Origin: JAVVHH01 sp964235765
GTDB taxonomy: Bacteria; Pseudomonadota; Alphaproteobacteria; Acetobacterales; Acetobacteraceae
Length of the DNA stretch: 29,651 nucleotides
Assembly (NCBI GenBank): GCA_964235765.1
Contig: CAXSDH010000045.1
Span: 1-29,651 of the forward strand
Direction: 5' to 3'
In this document: one piece after another, positions 1 through 8,204 of the stretch
Layout of the letters: each line of letters opens with the position of its first letter
Position numbering within the stretch: the stretch's first letter is position 1
Made by a program: the position numbers and the translations under genes
The notes under the pieces: generated by a model
Database searches by the model: none
What the model saw: only the letters and a program-made list of their open reading frames with translations
Told to the model about the DNA's origin: nothing

Positions 1-606
1 ATCTGGCTGTGGTCGCGCGGCCACCAGGGCGGCGGGCCGCAGGCGGAGCTGCTGCGCCGCATCGCCCATTGGCTGATGAAGGAGCCGGCGCTGGAGGAAG
101 AGGCGCTGCGGGCCCGCATCGTGGACGGCCGCATGCTGATCGAGCGGCGGACCCTGCAAGAAGGTCCGCTGGGCGAGGTCACGGTTACGTCGCCCAGCGG
201 CGTCGGGGCCCGGCTGGCGATCACCGGTTCGGGACCCGGGCGGGCCGAGATGCCGGCCGCCGAACCCGGCGTGTGGCAGGTTTCCGACGGAGTCCGCACC
301 GTGTTCGCGGGCGCCGTCAACGCCAACCCGCGCGAGTTCGCCGACCTGCGCGCGACAGCCACCATCCTGGCGCCTGCGGCCCGGGCCTCGGGCGGCAGCG
401 TGCGGTTCACCGCCGCGGGCCTGCCCGAGTTGCGCCGGACGGAGCCGGGCCGGGAGGCGTACGGCAGCGGCTGGATCGGCCTTCCCCGGCGCCACGACCA
501 TGTGGTGACCGGGCTGGACGCCATTCCCCTGCTCCCGCCCTGGGCCGCCTTGCCGCTCCTGCTCGGCCTCGTGCTGGTTGCGTGGCGGCGGGAAGGTGCG
601 GGATGA
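1..606 (+). CDS. C-terminal part of membrane glutamine amidotransferase-like protein (partial)
   Basis: The frame is open from base 1 and ends with TGA at 604-606, so the N-terminus lies outside the window. The visible 201 residues begin in a helix ending RRIAHWLMKEPALEEEALRA. A beta-rich middle section follows, and the protein closes with one hydrophobic helix (IPLLPPWAALPLLLGLVLVA) and a short basic tail. This layout matches the C-terminal end of the large membrane proteins with a glutamine-amidotransferase-like fold that accompany MoxR ATPase, DUF58 and DUF4159 genes in alphaproteobacteria. That context would have to lie upstream and cannot be seen here. The family call rests on recognised wording of the tail only; the catalytic part is missing from the window. 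The precise biochemical role of these proteins is not known to me. Confidence 0.6.
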   Translation: MWLWSRGHQGGGPQAELLRRIAHWLMKEPALEEEALRARIVDGRMLIERRTLQEGPLGEVTVTSPSGVGARLAITGSGPGRAEMPAAEPGVWQVSDGVRTVFAGAVNANPREFADLRATATILAPAARASGGSVRFTAAGLPELRRTEPGREAYGSGWIGLPRRHDHVVTGLDAIPLLPPWAALPLLLGLVLVAWRREGAG

Positions 607-652
607 CCTCGTGTTGCGCCGCCGGACCAAGGAGCCTGTGTCTTCCAGACCT

Positions 653-1158
653 ATGAACCCCCACATCGCCGGGCCGCGCGGGCGAATCTGCTCGCGCTGA
701 TCGGCTTCGTCGGCCTGTGCCTGCTGGTGCTGGTGGCCAATGGCGCAATCACTGCCGCCAGCTTGCGCACATGGTATGCCGCGCTCACGCCGCCGCCGGG
801 CAATCCGCCCGGCTGGGTATTCGGGCCGGTCTGGACGACGCTCTATGTGCTGATCGGCGTCGCGGCCTGGCTGGTGTGGCGCCGCATCGACGTCGGTGCG
901 GAACGCAAGCGGGCCGCGCTCCGGCTTTGGGGCTGGCAGTTGCTGCTGAATGCCCTGTGGCCGCCGGCGTTCTTCGGCCTGCACAACCCTCCGCTGGCCT
1001 TCTTCGTCTTGGTGGCGCTGATCGCGGCCGTGGCCTTGACGATCAAGGCGTTTTTGCGGCTGCGCCCCCTCGCAGGGGCGCTATTGCTGCCCTATGCGGC
1101 GTGGCTCTGCTATGCGGCCTACCTCAATGCAGGCTTCTGGTGGCTGAACCGCAGCTAG
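653..1158 (+). CDS. tspO: TspO/MBR family tryptophan-rich sensory protein, start region frameshifted
   Basis: TspO is a five-helix membrane protein that binds porphyrins and related tetrapyrroles. The conserved core is clear: WYAALTPPPGNPPGWVFGPVW, then W-rich helices (LWGWQLLLNALWPPAFFGLH) and the ending YLNAGFWWLN. The only usable start in this frame is GTG 727, which would cut the first membrane helix in half. The same frame upstream encodes the rest of that helix (ANLLALIGFVGLCLLV), with no ATG, GTG or TTG back to the stop at 604. An ATG at 653 lies one frame off, just before a run of five C (658-662). One extra C would give MNPPHRRAARANLLALIGF and a protein of about 168 residues, the normal family size. 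GTG 638, in the same frame as ATG 653 and close behind AAGGAG (629-634), is another candidate. The function is secure; the start is not. Confidence 0.85.
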
Positions 1159-1172
1159 GCTATGAGGGCCGC

Positions 1173-1796
1173 ATGAACCGTATCCTCATCGCCGCATTGG
1201 CCGGCTTCGCCGTGGCCGCCGCTCCTTCCGCCTGGGCACAAGGCGGCAACCCTGCCGCCATCCAGGCGCCGGGGCTCGGCCCCTCCAAAGGCCAGCGCGA
1301 CAAAACGCCGCGGCAGCCTGCGCCCCCCGCCCTGCCCGGCGCCCGCGCCGAGCCGGCCGCGGTGGCCCCGGCCGAACGCGCCGCCGCCGACCTGCCGCCG
1401 ACCGAAGCCCTGTTCGACGCCGTGAACCGCGGCGACCTGCCCGCCGCCAAGGACGCCGTGGCCCGCGGCGCAGACCTCAACGGCACCAATGTGCTGGGGC
1501 TGACGCCGCTCGAACTTTCCGTCGATCTCGGGCGCAACTCAATCTCCTTCCTGCTGCTCTCGCTCCGCGGCGGGTCGGGCTACAGCGTGTCTCGCGAGCC
1601 GCAGCCTGCCGGCGGCCCAGCCGCGCCCACCCGGGCCGAGCGGCTTGCGGCCCAGCGGGCCGAGCGCGCCGCCCGCCAGCAGGCTTCCATCCGCCAGCCC
1701 ACCCCGACCGCGCCGCAAACCGCCCGGCTGTTCGCCGGCAATGGCGGCGCGCCCATTCCGCAGGCAGGGTTCCTAGGGTTCGACTCTGGGCGATAG
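1173..1796 (+). CDS. Exported ankyrin-repeat-like protein
   Basis: This 207-residue protein starts with a clear signal peptide (MNRILIAALAGFAVAAAPSAWA, then QGG). A long Ala/Pro-rich linker leads to a short ankyrin-like segment at about residues 70-125: LFDAVNRGDLPAAKDAVARG, followed by ADLNGTNVLGLTPLELSVDL. The rest is an Ala/Arg/Gln-rich, probably disordered tail. Only one to one and a half repeats are visible, so it may bind a partner rather than form a full ankyrin solenoid. ATG 1173 was chosen because it directly precedes the signal peptide and has GAGGG at 1164-1168. The gene starts 14 bases after tspO ends. Its stop lies just inside the open frame of the following ABC transporter, suggesting co-transcription. 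The partner and substrate are unknown. Confidence 0.7.
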   Translation: MNRILIAALAGFAVAAAPSAWAQGGNPAAIQAPGLGPSKGQRDKTPRQPAPPALPGARAEPAAVAPAERAAADLPPTEALFDAVNRGDLPAAKDAVARGADLNGTNVLGLTPLELSVDLGRNSISFLLLSLRGGSGYSVSREPQPAGGPAAPTRAERLAAQRAERAARQQASIRQPTPTAPQTARLFAGNGGAPIPQAGFLGFDSGR

Positions 1797-3654
1797 CTCG
1801 CTCTCGGGGGCGGACGACCTTCCCGTCCCGCTCCCGAAAGACAAGCGGCCCCGTGCGGCTGGCACCATCGGCGAATATTGGCGTCTTGCCGGCGGGTACT
1901 GGACGGGGCCGACCGCGCGCACGGCCTGGCTATGGACCATCGGCACCATCGCCCTGGTCATCGCCAACATCTCCGTCCAATACGGCGTCAACAAGTGGAA
2001 CGCCTTCTTCTTCAACGCCATGGAGCAGAAGCAGCAGAACGCCGTATTGAGCGCGATCGGCGTGTTCGCCGTGCTGGCGGTGGCATCGTCGGCCGTCAGC
2101 GTGTTCCAGCTCGTGGCGCGGATGCGGCTGCAGGTGTTCTGGCGCCAGTGGCTGACCGAGCGCCTGGCCGAACGCTGGCTGGGCGACCAGCGCTTCTACC
2201 GCCTCAGCATCGCCGCCCCCGACATGGACGCGCCGGAGTTCCGCATCGCCGAGGACGCCCGGGTCGCGACCGAGCCGGTGGTGGATTTCGGCAGCGGCAT
2301 CATGAACGCCGTGCTCACCGCCGTCGTGTTCTTCAGCGTGCTGTGGACCGTGGGCGGCGACGCGGACGTGTTCGGCGTGCACATTCCAGGCTTCATGGTG
2401 CTCGCCGCGGTCGCCTACTCCGCGGTGATGTCCGGCTCGATGCTGCTGTTCGGCGGCCCGCTGATCGCCCGCATCGAGGAAAAGAACGCCGCCGAGGCCC
2501 GCCTTCGCACCGAGATGGGCCGGGTGCGGGAGAACGCGGAGAGCATCGCGCTCATCGGCGGCGAGGCGGACGAGACCCGCGGGCTGCGCGGCACGCTGCA
2601 ACTGCTGGTCGATGCCTGGATGCGGCAGATCCGCCAGCTCGCCCGCATGACCTGGCTGATGGGCAGCAACTGGGCCGTGGCGCCCGTGTTCCCGCTGCTG
2701 CTGGAAGCGCCCAACTACCTGGCGGGGACCATGACCCTGGGCTCGCTGATGCAGACGGCCGCGGCCTTCGTGCAGGTGCAGGTCGCGCTGAACTGGCTGT
2801 TCGACAACTACCCGCGGATCGCCGAATGGCTGGCGTCGGCCGGCCGGGTGACCGGGCTATGGACCGCCTTCACCCAGCTCGACGCCTCGGTCGGCACCAA
2901 CGCGCACGACCGTATCGTCATCTCCGGCAGCCCGGACAGCGCGGTGCGGCTCGAGGGCCTCTCGGTCGCGCAATTCAATGGCCGCGTGATGATCGACGAG
3001 GCGGATACCGCCATCGAGCGCGGCGACAAGGTGCTGCTGACCGGCGAGAGCGGCACCGGAAAGAGCACGCTGATCCGCGCCATCGCCGGGCTGTGGCCCT
3101 GGGGGTCCGGCCGCGTTCTGCTGCCCGAGGGCGCGCGCGTCGCCTTCCTGCCGCAGCGCGCCTACATCCCGCACGGCACGATGCGCCAGGTGCTGAACTA
3201 CCCCGTGATGGCGCACGAACCGACCGATGCCGAACTGGTCGCCGCCCTCGAACGCTGCGGCCTGCAGCACTTGGCGCCCCGCCTCAACGAGGAGGACCGC
3301 TGGGACAAGCAGCTTTCCGGCGGCGAGCAGCAGCGGATCGGGTTCGCGCGGCTGCTCGTGCAGCGCCCGGACGTGGTGATCATGGACGAGGCCACGGCGG
3401 CGCTGGACGTGCACAGCCAGGCGTCGATGATGGAGCTGTTCCGGCACGAACTGGCCGACTCCACCGTGATCAGCGTCGGCCACCGCCCCGAGCTCGAGGA
3501 ATACCACACGCGCAAGCTCGCGCTGCGCCGCTACGGCGCCGAGGACGAGTCCGGCGCGGAGGACACGGCCCGGCGGCGCAAGCTCGCCCGGCTGTTCCGC
3601 CGCACCCTGCGCCCACGCGCCACGCCGGACCCCTCGCACCCGATCTCGCAATAG
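1786..3654 (+). CDS. SbmA/BacA-type (YddA-like) ABC transporter, permease fused to ATPase
   Basis: This is a half-transporter with an N-terminal membrane domain and a C-terminal nucleotide-binding domain. Visible ATPase motifs are Walker A GESGTGKST (about nt 3043-3069), Q-loop LPQRAYIPHGTMRQ, signature LSGGEQQRIGFARLL (about 3313-3357), Walker B VVIMDEATAALD, and a switch His in ISVGHRPELEE. The membrane domain carries family-typical text such as the RMRLQVFWRQWLTERLAERW stretch and PEFRIAEDARVATE. Relatives are long-chain acyl/peptide type transporters of the SbmA, BacA and peroxisomal ABCD branch; the substrate here is unknown. The first in-frame ATG (2020) would remove the first membrane helix (WLWTIGTIALVIANISVQYG). 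The frame is open back to TAG 1774-1776 but contains no ATG, GTG or TTG. CTG 1786, seven bases after TAGGG, is given as a nominal start. An assembly indel or a non-standard start is possible. Confidence 0.85.
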   Translation: MGDSSLSGADDLPVPLPKDKRPRAAGTIGEYWRLAGGYWTGPTARTAWLWTIGTIALVIANISVQYGVNKWNAFFFNAMEQKQQNAVLSAIGVFAVLAVASSAVSVFQLVARMRLQVFWRQWLTERLAERWLGDQRFYRLSIAAPDMDAPEFRIAEDARVATEPVVDFGSGIMNAVLTAVVFFSVLWTVGGDADVFGVHIPGFMVLAAVAYSAVMSGSMLLFGGPLIARIEEKNAAEARLRTEMGRVRENAESIALIGGEADETRGLRGTLQLLVDAWMRQIRQLARMTWLMGSNWAVAPVFPLLLEAPNYLAGTMTLGSLMQTAAAFVQVQVALNWLFDNYPRIAEWLASAGRVTGLWTAFTQLDASVGTNAHDRIVISGSPDSAVRLEGLSVAQFNGRVMIDEADTAIERGDKVLLTGESGTGKSTLIRAIAGLWPWGSGRVLLPEGARVAFLPQRAYIPHGTMRQVLNYPVMAHEPTDAELVAALERCGLQHLAPRLNEEDRWDKQLSGGEQQRIGFARLLVQRPDVVIMDEATAALDVHSQASMMELFRHELADSTVISVGHRPELEEYHTRKLALRRYGAEDESGAEDTARRRKLARLFRRTLRPRATPDPSHPISQ

Positions 3655-3659
3655 GCAGG

Positions 3660-4082
3660 CTACTCCGCGTCGGGCGCCGCGCGCAGGCGTTTGGTCTGCC
3701 CACGCTGCACCTTGGCCTCCACCCGCCGGCGTTTGGAGGCGCGGGTCGGCTTGGTGTCCCGCCGCAGGATGGGCAGCACCGCCGCCTCGCGCAGCAGCGC
3801 CACGATCCGCTCCAGCGCGTCCTGCCGGTTGCGGTCCTGCGAGCGGAACCTTTGCGCACTGACCACCAGCACGCCATCGCCGGTCACCCGGTGCCCGCCC
3901 AGCGCCTCCATCCGCTCCCGCACCCGCTCGGGCAGCGAACCCGGCCGCCGCAGATCGAGCCGAACCTGCACGGCGGACGACACCTTGTTGACGTTCTGCC
4001 CGCCGGGCCCGGACGCGCGCACGAAGCTCTCCTCAAGCTCACGCGGGTCGAAGGCAATGCCGGGGGCGATCGGGATGAGCAT
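3660..4082 (-). CDS. arfB: Alternative ribosome-rescue factor ArfB (YaeJ-type peptidyl-tRNA hydrolase)
   Basis: This 140-residue protein has the class I release factor core without codon-recognition domains. The GGQ catalytic motif sits at residues 27-29 in VRASGPGGQNVNKVSSAVQV. The C-terminus is a long basic tail rich in Lys and Arg (KPTRASKRRRVEAKVQRGQT). In ArfB this tail enters the empty mRNA channel of stalled ribosomes, so that the GGQ loop can hydrolyse the peptidyl-tRNA. Start ATG (4080-4082) gives MLIPIAPGIAFDPRELEESF, the usual beginning and length. The gene ends five bases from the end of the SbmA-like transporter, on the other strand. It is divergent from the HExxE protein, with a 63-base gap between them. 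Confidence 0.93.
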   Translation of the reverse strand: MLIPIAPGIAFDPRELEESFVRASGPGGQNVNKVSSAVQVRLDLRRPGSLPERVRERMEALGGHRVTGDGVLVVSAQRFRSQDRNRQDALERIVALLREAAVLPILRRDTKPTRASKRRRVEAKVQRGQTKRLRAAPDAE

Positions 4083-4145
4083 GCAACCAGGTGCGGCGGG
4101 GAAGCGCCCGGTATAGAGTGGCTTGGCCTTTGGGGGAATGCATCG

Positions 4146-4919
4146 ATGGCGACGATCCGGGTCGGCTTGGCCAGCCAAAGCGGCAGCGTGGACGCCGATG
4201 CGCTGCGGAAAGTGGCGGCAGCGCTCGACGTGCAGGTCAAGCAGCACCTACGCCTGGTCTGGGACATCGACGCGGCCGTGTCGGCGGTCGAGGACCCGCT
4301 CCGCATCCCGCGCGGCATGTGGCCCATCATCGTCTTGGACCACACCCCTTCCAGCGTCGGCGGCCTGCACACGACGGACCACGGCATCCCGTTCGCGGTG
4401 GTGCTCTCATCCCGCAACTGGGGCTTGGCGGCCAGCCACGAGTGCATCGAAATGCTGATCGACCCGACCGGCAACAAGACGGTACGCTCGATCGGGCTCG
4501 AGGTGGTCGACGGCGAGGTGCGCGAGACCGCCCAGCCGGTCGATTACCTGCTGGAGGCCTGCGATCCGATCGAGGACGAGGACCACGCCTACGACATCGA
4601 CGGCGTTGCGGTCACGGATTTCTACACGCCGAACTACTTCGACGACCGGTTTGTCGCCGGCCGGCAATACAGCTTCAACGGTGCCCTGACCCGGCCGCGC
4701 GAGGTGCGCCCGAACGGCTACCTCAGCTGGCGGCACCCTGTGCTCAACCGCCTGCAACAACTGCGCGCCTTCGGCACGCCCTCGATCGTCACCCTGCCGG
4801 AACACGACGCAGCCGGCGTCCAGGCCGGCAACTCGGTGCGGGAGTTCGTGGACAGGCACACCGACACGCCCCGGCTGAAGCCGCAGGCGCGCTCGCCGGT
4901 CGGGCCGTCCCAGACCTGA
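4146..4919 (+). CDS. Uncharacterised protein with SHExxEMLxDP (metalloprotease-like) motif
   Basis: This 257-residue protein has no signal peptide and no membrane helix. The most distinctive part is ASHECIEMLIDPTGNK at residues 96-111, with H98, E99, E102 and D106. It resembles the zinc-site helix of zincin proteases but has HExxE in place of HExxH. A second conserved-looking block, LEACDPIEDEDHAYDIDGVA followed by VTDFYTPNYFD, lies at about residues 136-165. I have seen SHExxExxxDP plus a 'DP..Y.I.GV.V.DF..P.YF' block in unassigned bacterial and phage-associated proteins, but I know no proven activity. ATG 4146 is preceded by GGGGGAA (4132-4138). The gene is divergent from arfB and converges with the cyclase regulator, nine bases between the stops. 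A catalytic role is only an inference. Confidence 0.65.
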   Translation: MATIRVGLASQSGSVDADALRKVAAALDVQVKQHLRLVWDIDAAVSAVEDPLRIPRGMWPIIVLDHTPSSVGGLHTTDHGIPFAVVLSSRNWGLAASHECIEMLIDPTGNKTVRSIGLEVVDGEVRETAQPVDYLLEACDPIEDEDHAYDIDGVAVTDFYTPNYFDDRFVAGRQYSFNGALTRPREVRPNGYLSWRHPVLNRLQQLRAFGTPSIVTLPEHDAAGVQAGNSVREFVDRHTDTPRLKPQARSPVGPSQT

Positions 4920-4928
4920 TCCGAACGA

Positions 4929-7900
4929 TCAAGGCGCCAGCGCCACCCCATCGAGCCACGGGTGCGCGCGGTTGTCCGGCTCTTCGAGCCGCTGCCGCAG
5001 CGACGCCGCGAGCGGGACCAGGCCGAGCGCCGCGGCCCCGGCCAGCGCTTCCCTGAACATCGCGCCTGAACGCTCCATGTCGCCGCGGCGCAGCGCCGCC
5101 TCGCCGAGCAGCCCCCGCGCATAGGCGCCGGCGCCGGGCTCCTTGATCCGTAGCGCCAGGTCACAAGCCCTCGTGGCGGCCGTCTCGGCGCTGTCCAGGT
5201 CGCCCCGCACTAGATGCGCCTGCGCCAGGATCGCGAGCCGCATCGGCTGCAAGGCCAGGAACTGCATCCGCTCCGCCTCGTCCACCGCCTCCCGCGCCAG
5301 CACCACGCCCCGGTCCGCCTGGCCCGCTTCCACGTAGGCGAGCGCCAGGAACCCGGCCACCACGGGGCGCAGCAGCCTTATGTCGGCCTTCGTGCAGCTC
5401 TCATAAGCCTGCTCCAGTGGCCCGACGGCCTGGTGGGGCCGGCCTTCCGCGATACGCAGCACGCCCTCGGCGGCGTGGACGAAAATCCAACTCTGCCGCT
5501 TGTCGGCCTGCCGCGCGAGTTGGGCCGCCTCGTCCACCGCCCGCTGCGCCGCCTCGAACCGGCCGGCCGCCGACAGCGCGCGGGCCAGGTAGCCGAGCGA
5601 CGTGACCGAGAGTTCCGCCTCCAGCCCGAAGCGTCCGCTCGGCGGCGGCGGCCGGCCGATATGGTCCAGGACCCGGTTCAGCGACGCCTCGATCTCGGGG
5701 ATGCGGCTTTGCGAGAGGTGCACCAGCGCGCTCTGAAACTCGGCGCGGATCTCGAGGTCGCGGTCGCCGCGCTCCGCCCCTATCCGCCGCGCGGCGTCGG
5801 CGGCGGCCTCCGCCTCGTCGGGGTTGCCGGACAGCCACAGCACATGGCTGCGCAGCGCGTGGCTTTGGCCGAGGCTGGCGTGGTCGTCGTGCACCCCCGC
5901 CAGGTGCACCGCTTGGTCGAGGTGCGGCCGCAGCCCGGCCACGTGGCCCAGGCGGAACAGCGGCCAACGGATGGCGATGTGCAGCCCGAGTTGGGTGCGC
6001 TCCTTCTCCGCCCCATCCGGCCAATGGCCCGCGGCCGCCAGCGCCTGCTGATAGTACCGCGCCGCCTCCGGGTTCGCGTAGCGGTCATAGGCCTGCGCGG
6101 CAGCGGTGCGGGAGTAGGCCACGGCCTTGGGCCAGGCCTCGGCCTGGGTGGCGTGGTCGGCCAGCAGGTCGGCGCCCAACCCGCCCGTGCCCGGCTCCAC
6201 CGTACCCGGCTCGATCAAATCCGCCTGGCCCTCCAGCGCTTCCAGCACCGCACCGTGCATCCGCACACGGCTGCGCATCAGAATGCCGTTATAGGCGGCT
6301 TCCCGGATCAACCCGTGGCGGAACGCGTAAACCGGCGCGCCGCCGCCGGCTGCCGGCATCAGAAAGCCCGACCCGCACAGCCGTTCCAGCACCGGCGCCA
6401 GCTCCGCCTCCGGCAGCTTGGCCACGGTCCGCAGCAGACCCACCGGCACGCTTGTGCCGACGACGGCGGCAGCCTGCAGCACGTCCTTGTCCATGTCCCC
6501 AAGCCGGTCCACGCGCGCATCCAGCAAGCCGCGCAGGCTGTCCGGGACCCGCAACACGCTCACGGGCCGTTCCAGCCGGAACCGATCGCCGACCCGCACG
6601 AGCTCGCCCGTGTCCACCAGGGATTGCAGGCATGCCTCAATGAACAGCGGGTTGCCGCGCGTGTGTTCGATCAGCTTGCGCTCCAGCCCGGCCACGTCGG
6701 GGCCCGGCAGCAGCAGGCTGCGCAACAGCGATTGCGTGCCCCGCTCGTCGAGCGGGCGCAGGTGGCAAGCCGACCAGGACTCCAGATTGGTGAACGTCGT
6801 ATCGGGCGGTCGTTCGGTGGCGATGGCCAGCATCCGCTGCCCCGGCCGGGCCGCGCTGAGCCGCTGGATGCCTTCGGCGCTCTCGGCGTCCAGCCAATGC
6901 GCATCCTCCACCACCAGCGCCATCGGGCGATGCAGGCTCACGCGCTGGAAGGCCTCCGCGGCGGCGGCGATGGTGCGCTCCCGCCGTGTCCGCGCGCCCA
7001 GGGCGTCCCACCCGGCCGGCGCAGGGCGAAGCCCGAGCAAGGACGAAAGCGGCGGCAACATCCCGTCCTGGCCTTCCCGGGCGGACATGGCCAGCCCGGC
7101 GAGCACCTTTTCCTGGCGCACCGGCGGGTCGTCGCTGGGCGCGAGGCCGAACAGGCTGCCCAGCAGGTCCACGACCACGCCGTAGCTGGTACGGCGATGC
7201 GGGGGCGCCTCCGCCTGGCACAACGTCCAATCCTCGGGCAAGCGGCCGGCCGTGAACTCCCGCACCAGGCGGGACTTGCCGCAGCCGGCCTCGGCGATCA
7301 CGCGGATCGCCTGCGTCTCGCCCGCGGCCGCGTGGTCCAGCGCGGCCTGCAACTGCGCCATTTCGCCCTCGCGCCCCACGAAGCCCGGCCGGCCCCGCCC
7401 CGTGCCCGGCACCCGGTTACGCCGCTGCAGCACCCGCACCAGCTCGAACAGCTCCATCGGCTCGGCGAGGCCCTTCACCGGAACGCGCCCCAGGGGGCGC
7501 ACCTCCGCCACGCCGCCGGTCAGGTGCAGCGTCGCCGCCGTCAGCACGATCTGATCGGGCCCCGCGACCTGCTCCATGCGGGACGCCAAATGCACCGCCT
7601 CCCCCGCTGCGCTGTAGTGCAGCGCCACGTCGCCGGCCACGGCCCGCACCACAACCTCGCCCGAACTCAGGCCCACGCGCACCTGCACGCGCGGCCGCAC
7701 CCTTTCGTGCACCGCGGCGCGCATGGCGAGGGCGGCCAGGCACGCCTGCGCGGCATGGTCCTCGATCGCGAGCGGCGCGCCGAACAGCGCCATCACGCCA
7801 TCGCCCATCACCTGGTTCACCACGCCGCCGAAGCGGCGCACGGCCTCGCTCATTTGCTTGACGACCTGGGCCAAGGTCTCACCGGCCTGCTCCGGATCCT

Positions 7901-8081
7901 GCCGGGAGACCAGGTCGATCGACCCTTTGATGTCGGCGAACATGACGGTGACCATCTTGCGTTCGGAGCGCATGAGCGCCGCGGCGGGGGCGCGCGCAGC
8001 CTGCCCGAGCCGACGCCCGCACCCCGGGCAGAACGCAGCGCCGGCTGGAACCGCGCCTCCGCAAGCCTCGCAAGTCCGCAT
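4929..8081 (-). CDS. Zinc-ribbon, class III adenylate/guanylate cyclase, AAA ATPase and TPR regulator
   Basis: This 1050-residue multidomain protein starts with a zinc ribbon (C4, C7, C18, C21). A class III nucleotide cyclase domain at about 40-215 carries metal Asp D50 (VMFADIKGS) and D94 (VMGDGVMALFG). At the position of the usual transition-state Asn there is H164 (EAVHLASRME), while the partner Arg R168 is kept. The linker FVGREGEMAQL leads to an AAA/NTPase module with Walker A AEAGCGKSR (about 263-271) and Walker B ALVVEDAHWLD (about 388-398). The C-terminal half is an alpha-helical TPR-type array. Related proteins combine cyclase, STAND-type ATPase and TPR domains, probably acting as cytoplasmic sensors; the input signal is unknown. 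ATG 8079-8081 was chosen because it directly precedes the zinc ribbon. An in-frame ATG 19 codons upstream (8136-8138) is possible. The cupin gene diverges from it. Confidence 0.88.
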   Translation of the reverse strand: MRTCEACGGAVPAGAAFCPGCGRRLGQAARAPAAALMRSERKMVTVMFADIKGSIDLVSRQDPEQAGETLAQVVKQMSEAVRRFGGVVNQVMGDGVMALFGAPLAIEDHAAQACLAALAMRAAVHERVRPRVQVRVGLSSGEVVVRAVAGDVALHYSAAGEAVHLASRMEQVAGPDQIVLTAATLHLTGGVAEVRPLGRVPVKGLAEPMELFELVRVLQRRNRVPGTGRGRPGFVGREGEMAQLQAALDHAAAGETQAIRVIAEAGCGKSRLVREFTAGRLPEDWTLCQAEAPPHRRTSYGVVVDLLGSLFGLAPSDDPPVRQEKVLAGLAMSAREGQDGMLPPLSSLLGLRPAPAGWDALGARTRRERTIAAAAEAFQRVSLHRPMALVVEDAHWLDAESAEGIQRLSAARPGQRMLAIATERPPDTTFTNLESWSACHLRPLDERGTQSLLRSLLLPGPDVAGLERKLIEHTRGNPLFIEACLQSLVDTGELVRVGDRFRLERPVSVLRVPDSLRGLLDARVDRLGDMDKDVLQAAAVVGTSVPVGLLRTVAKLPEAELAPVLERLCGSGFLMPAAGGGAPVYAFRHGLIREAAYNGILMRSRVRMHGAVLEALEGQADLIEPGTVEPGTGGLGADLLADHATQAEAWPKAVAYSRTAAAQAYDRYANPEAARYYQQALAAAGHWPDGAEKERTQLGLHIAIRWPLFRLGHVAGLRPHLDQAVHLAGVHDDHASLGQSHALRSHVLWLSGNPDEAEAAADAARRIGAERGDRDLEIRAEFQSALVHLSQSRIPEIEASLNRVLDHIGRPPPPSGRFGLEAELSVTSLGYLARALSAAGRFEAAQRAVDEAAQLARQADKRQSWIFVHAAEGVLRIAEGRPHQAVGPLEQAYESCTKADIRLLRPVVAGFLALAYVEAGQADRGVVLAREAVDEAERMQFLALQPMRLAILAQAHLVRGDLDSAETAATRACDLALRIKEPGAGAYARGLLGEAALRRGDMERSGAMFREALAGAAALGLVPLAASLRQRLEEPDNRAHPWLDGVALAP

Positions 8082-8132
8082 GGTCGCGCCGAGGTCCCCC
8101 AGGCCAGCCGCTTGGCGGCAGCAGCAGGCCCA

Positions 8133-8147
8133 TGTCATGCTCTGACA
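8133..8147. promoter_or_regulatory. Dyad TGTCA-N5-TGACA in divergent intergenic region
   Basis: A perfect 5-bp inverted repeat, TGTCA TGCTC TGACA, sits in the 123-base gap between the divergent cyclase regulator and cupin genes. Its position fits an operator shared by both, but no regulator gene of the usual operator-binding families is adjacent. A dyad this short can occur by chance. Confidence 0.3.
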
Positions 8148-8204
8148 GGCTGGGTCCCCCCCGGTCAAGCAGGTTCCGCGCACGCGGCCAGAAGGAGACA
8201 CTCC

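Noticed and set aside
1878..4145. Long plus-strand open frame running into the HExxE protein
   Set aside because: It is out of frame across the ABC transporter and opposite arfB. Its composition is low-complexity Arg/Ala, and the conserved protein begins at ATG 4146 with its own ribosome site.
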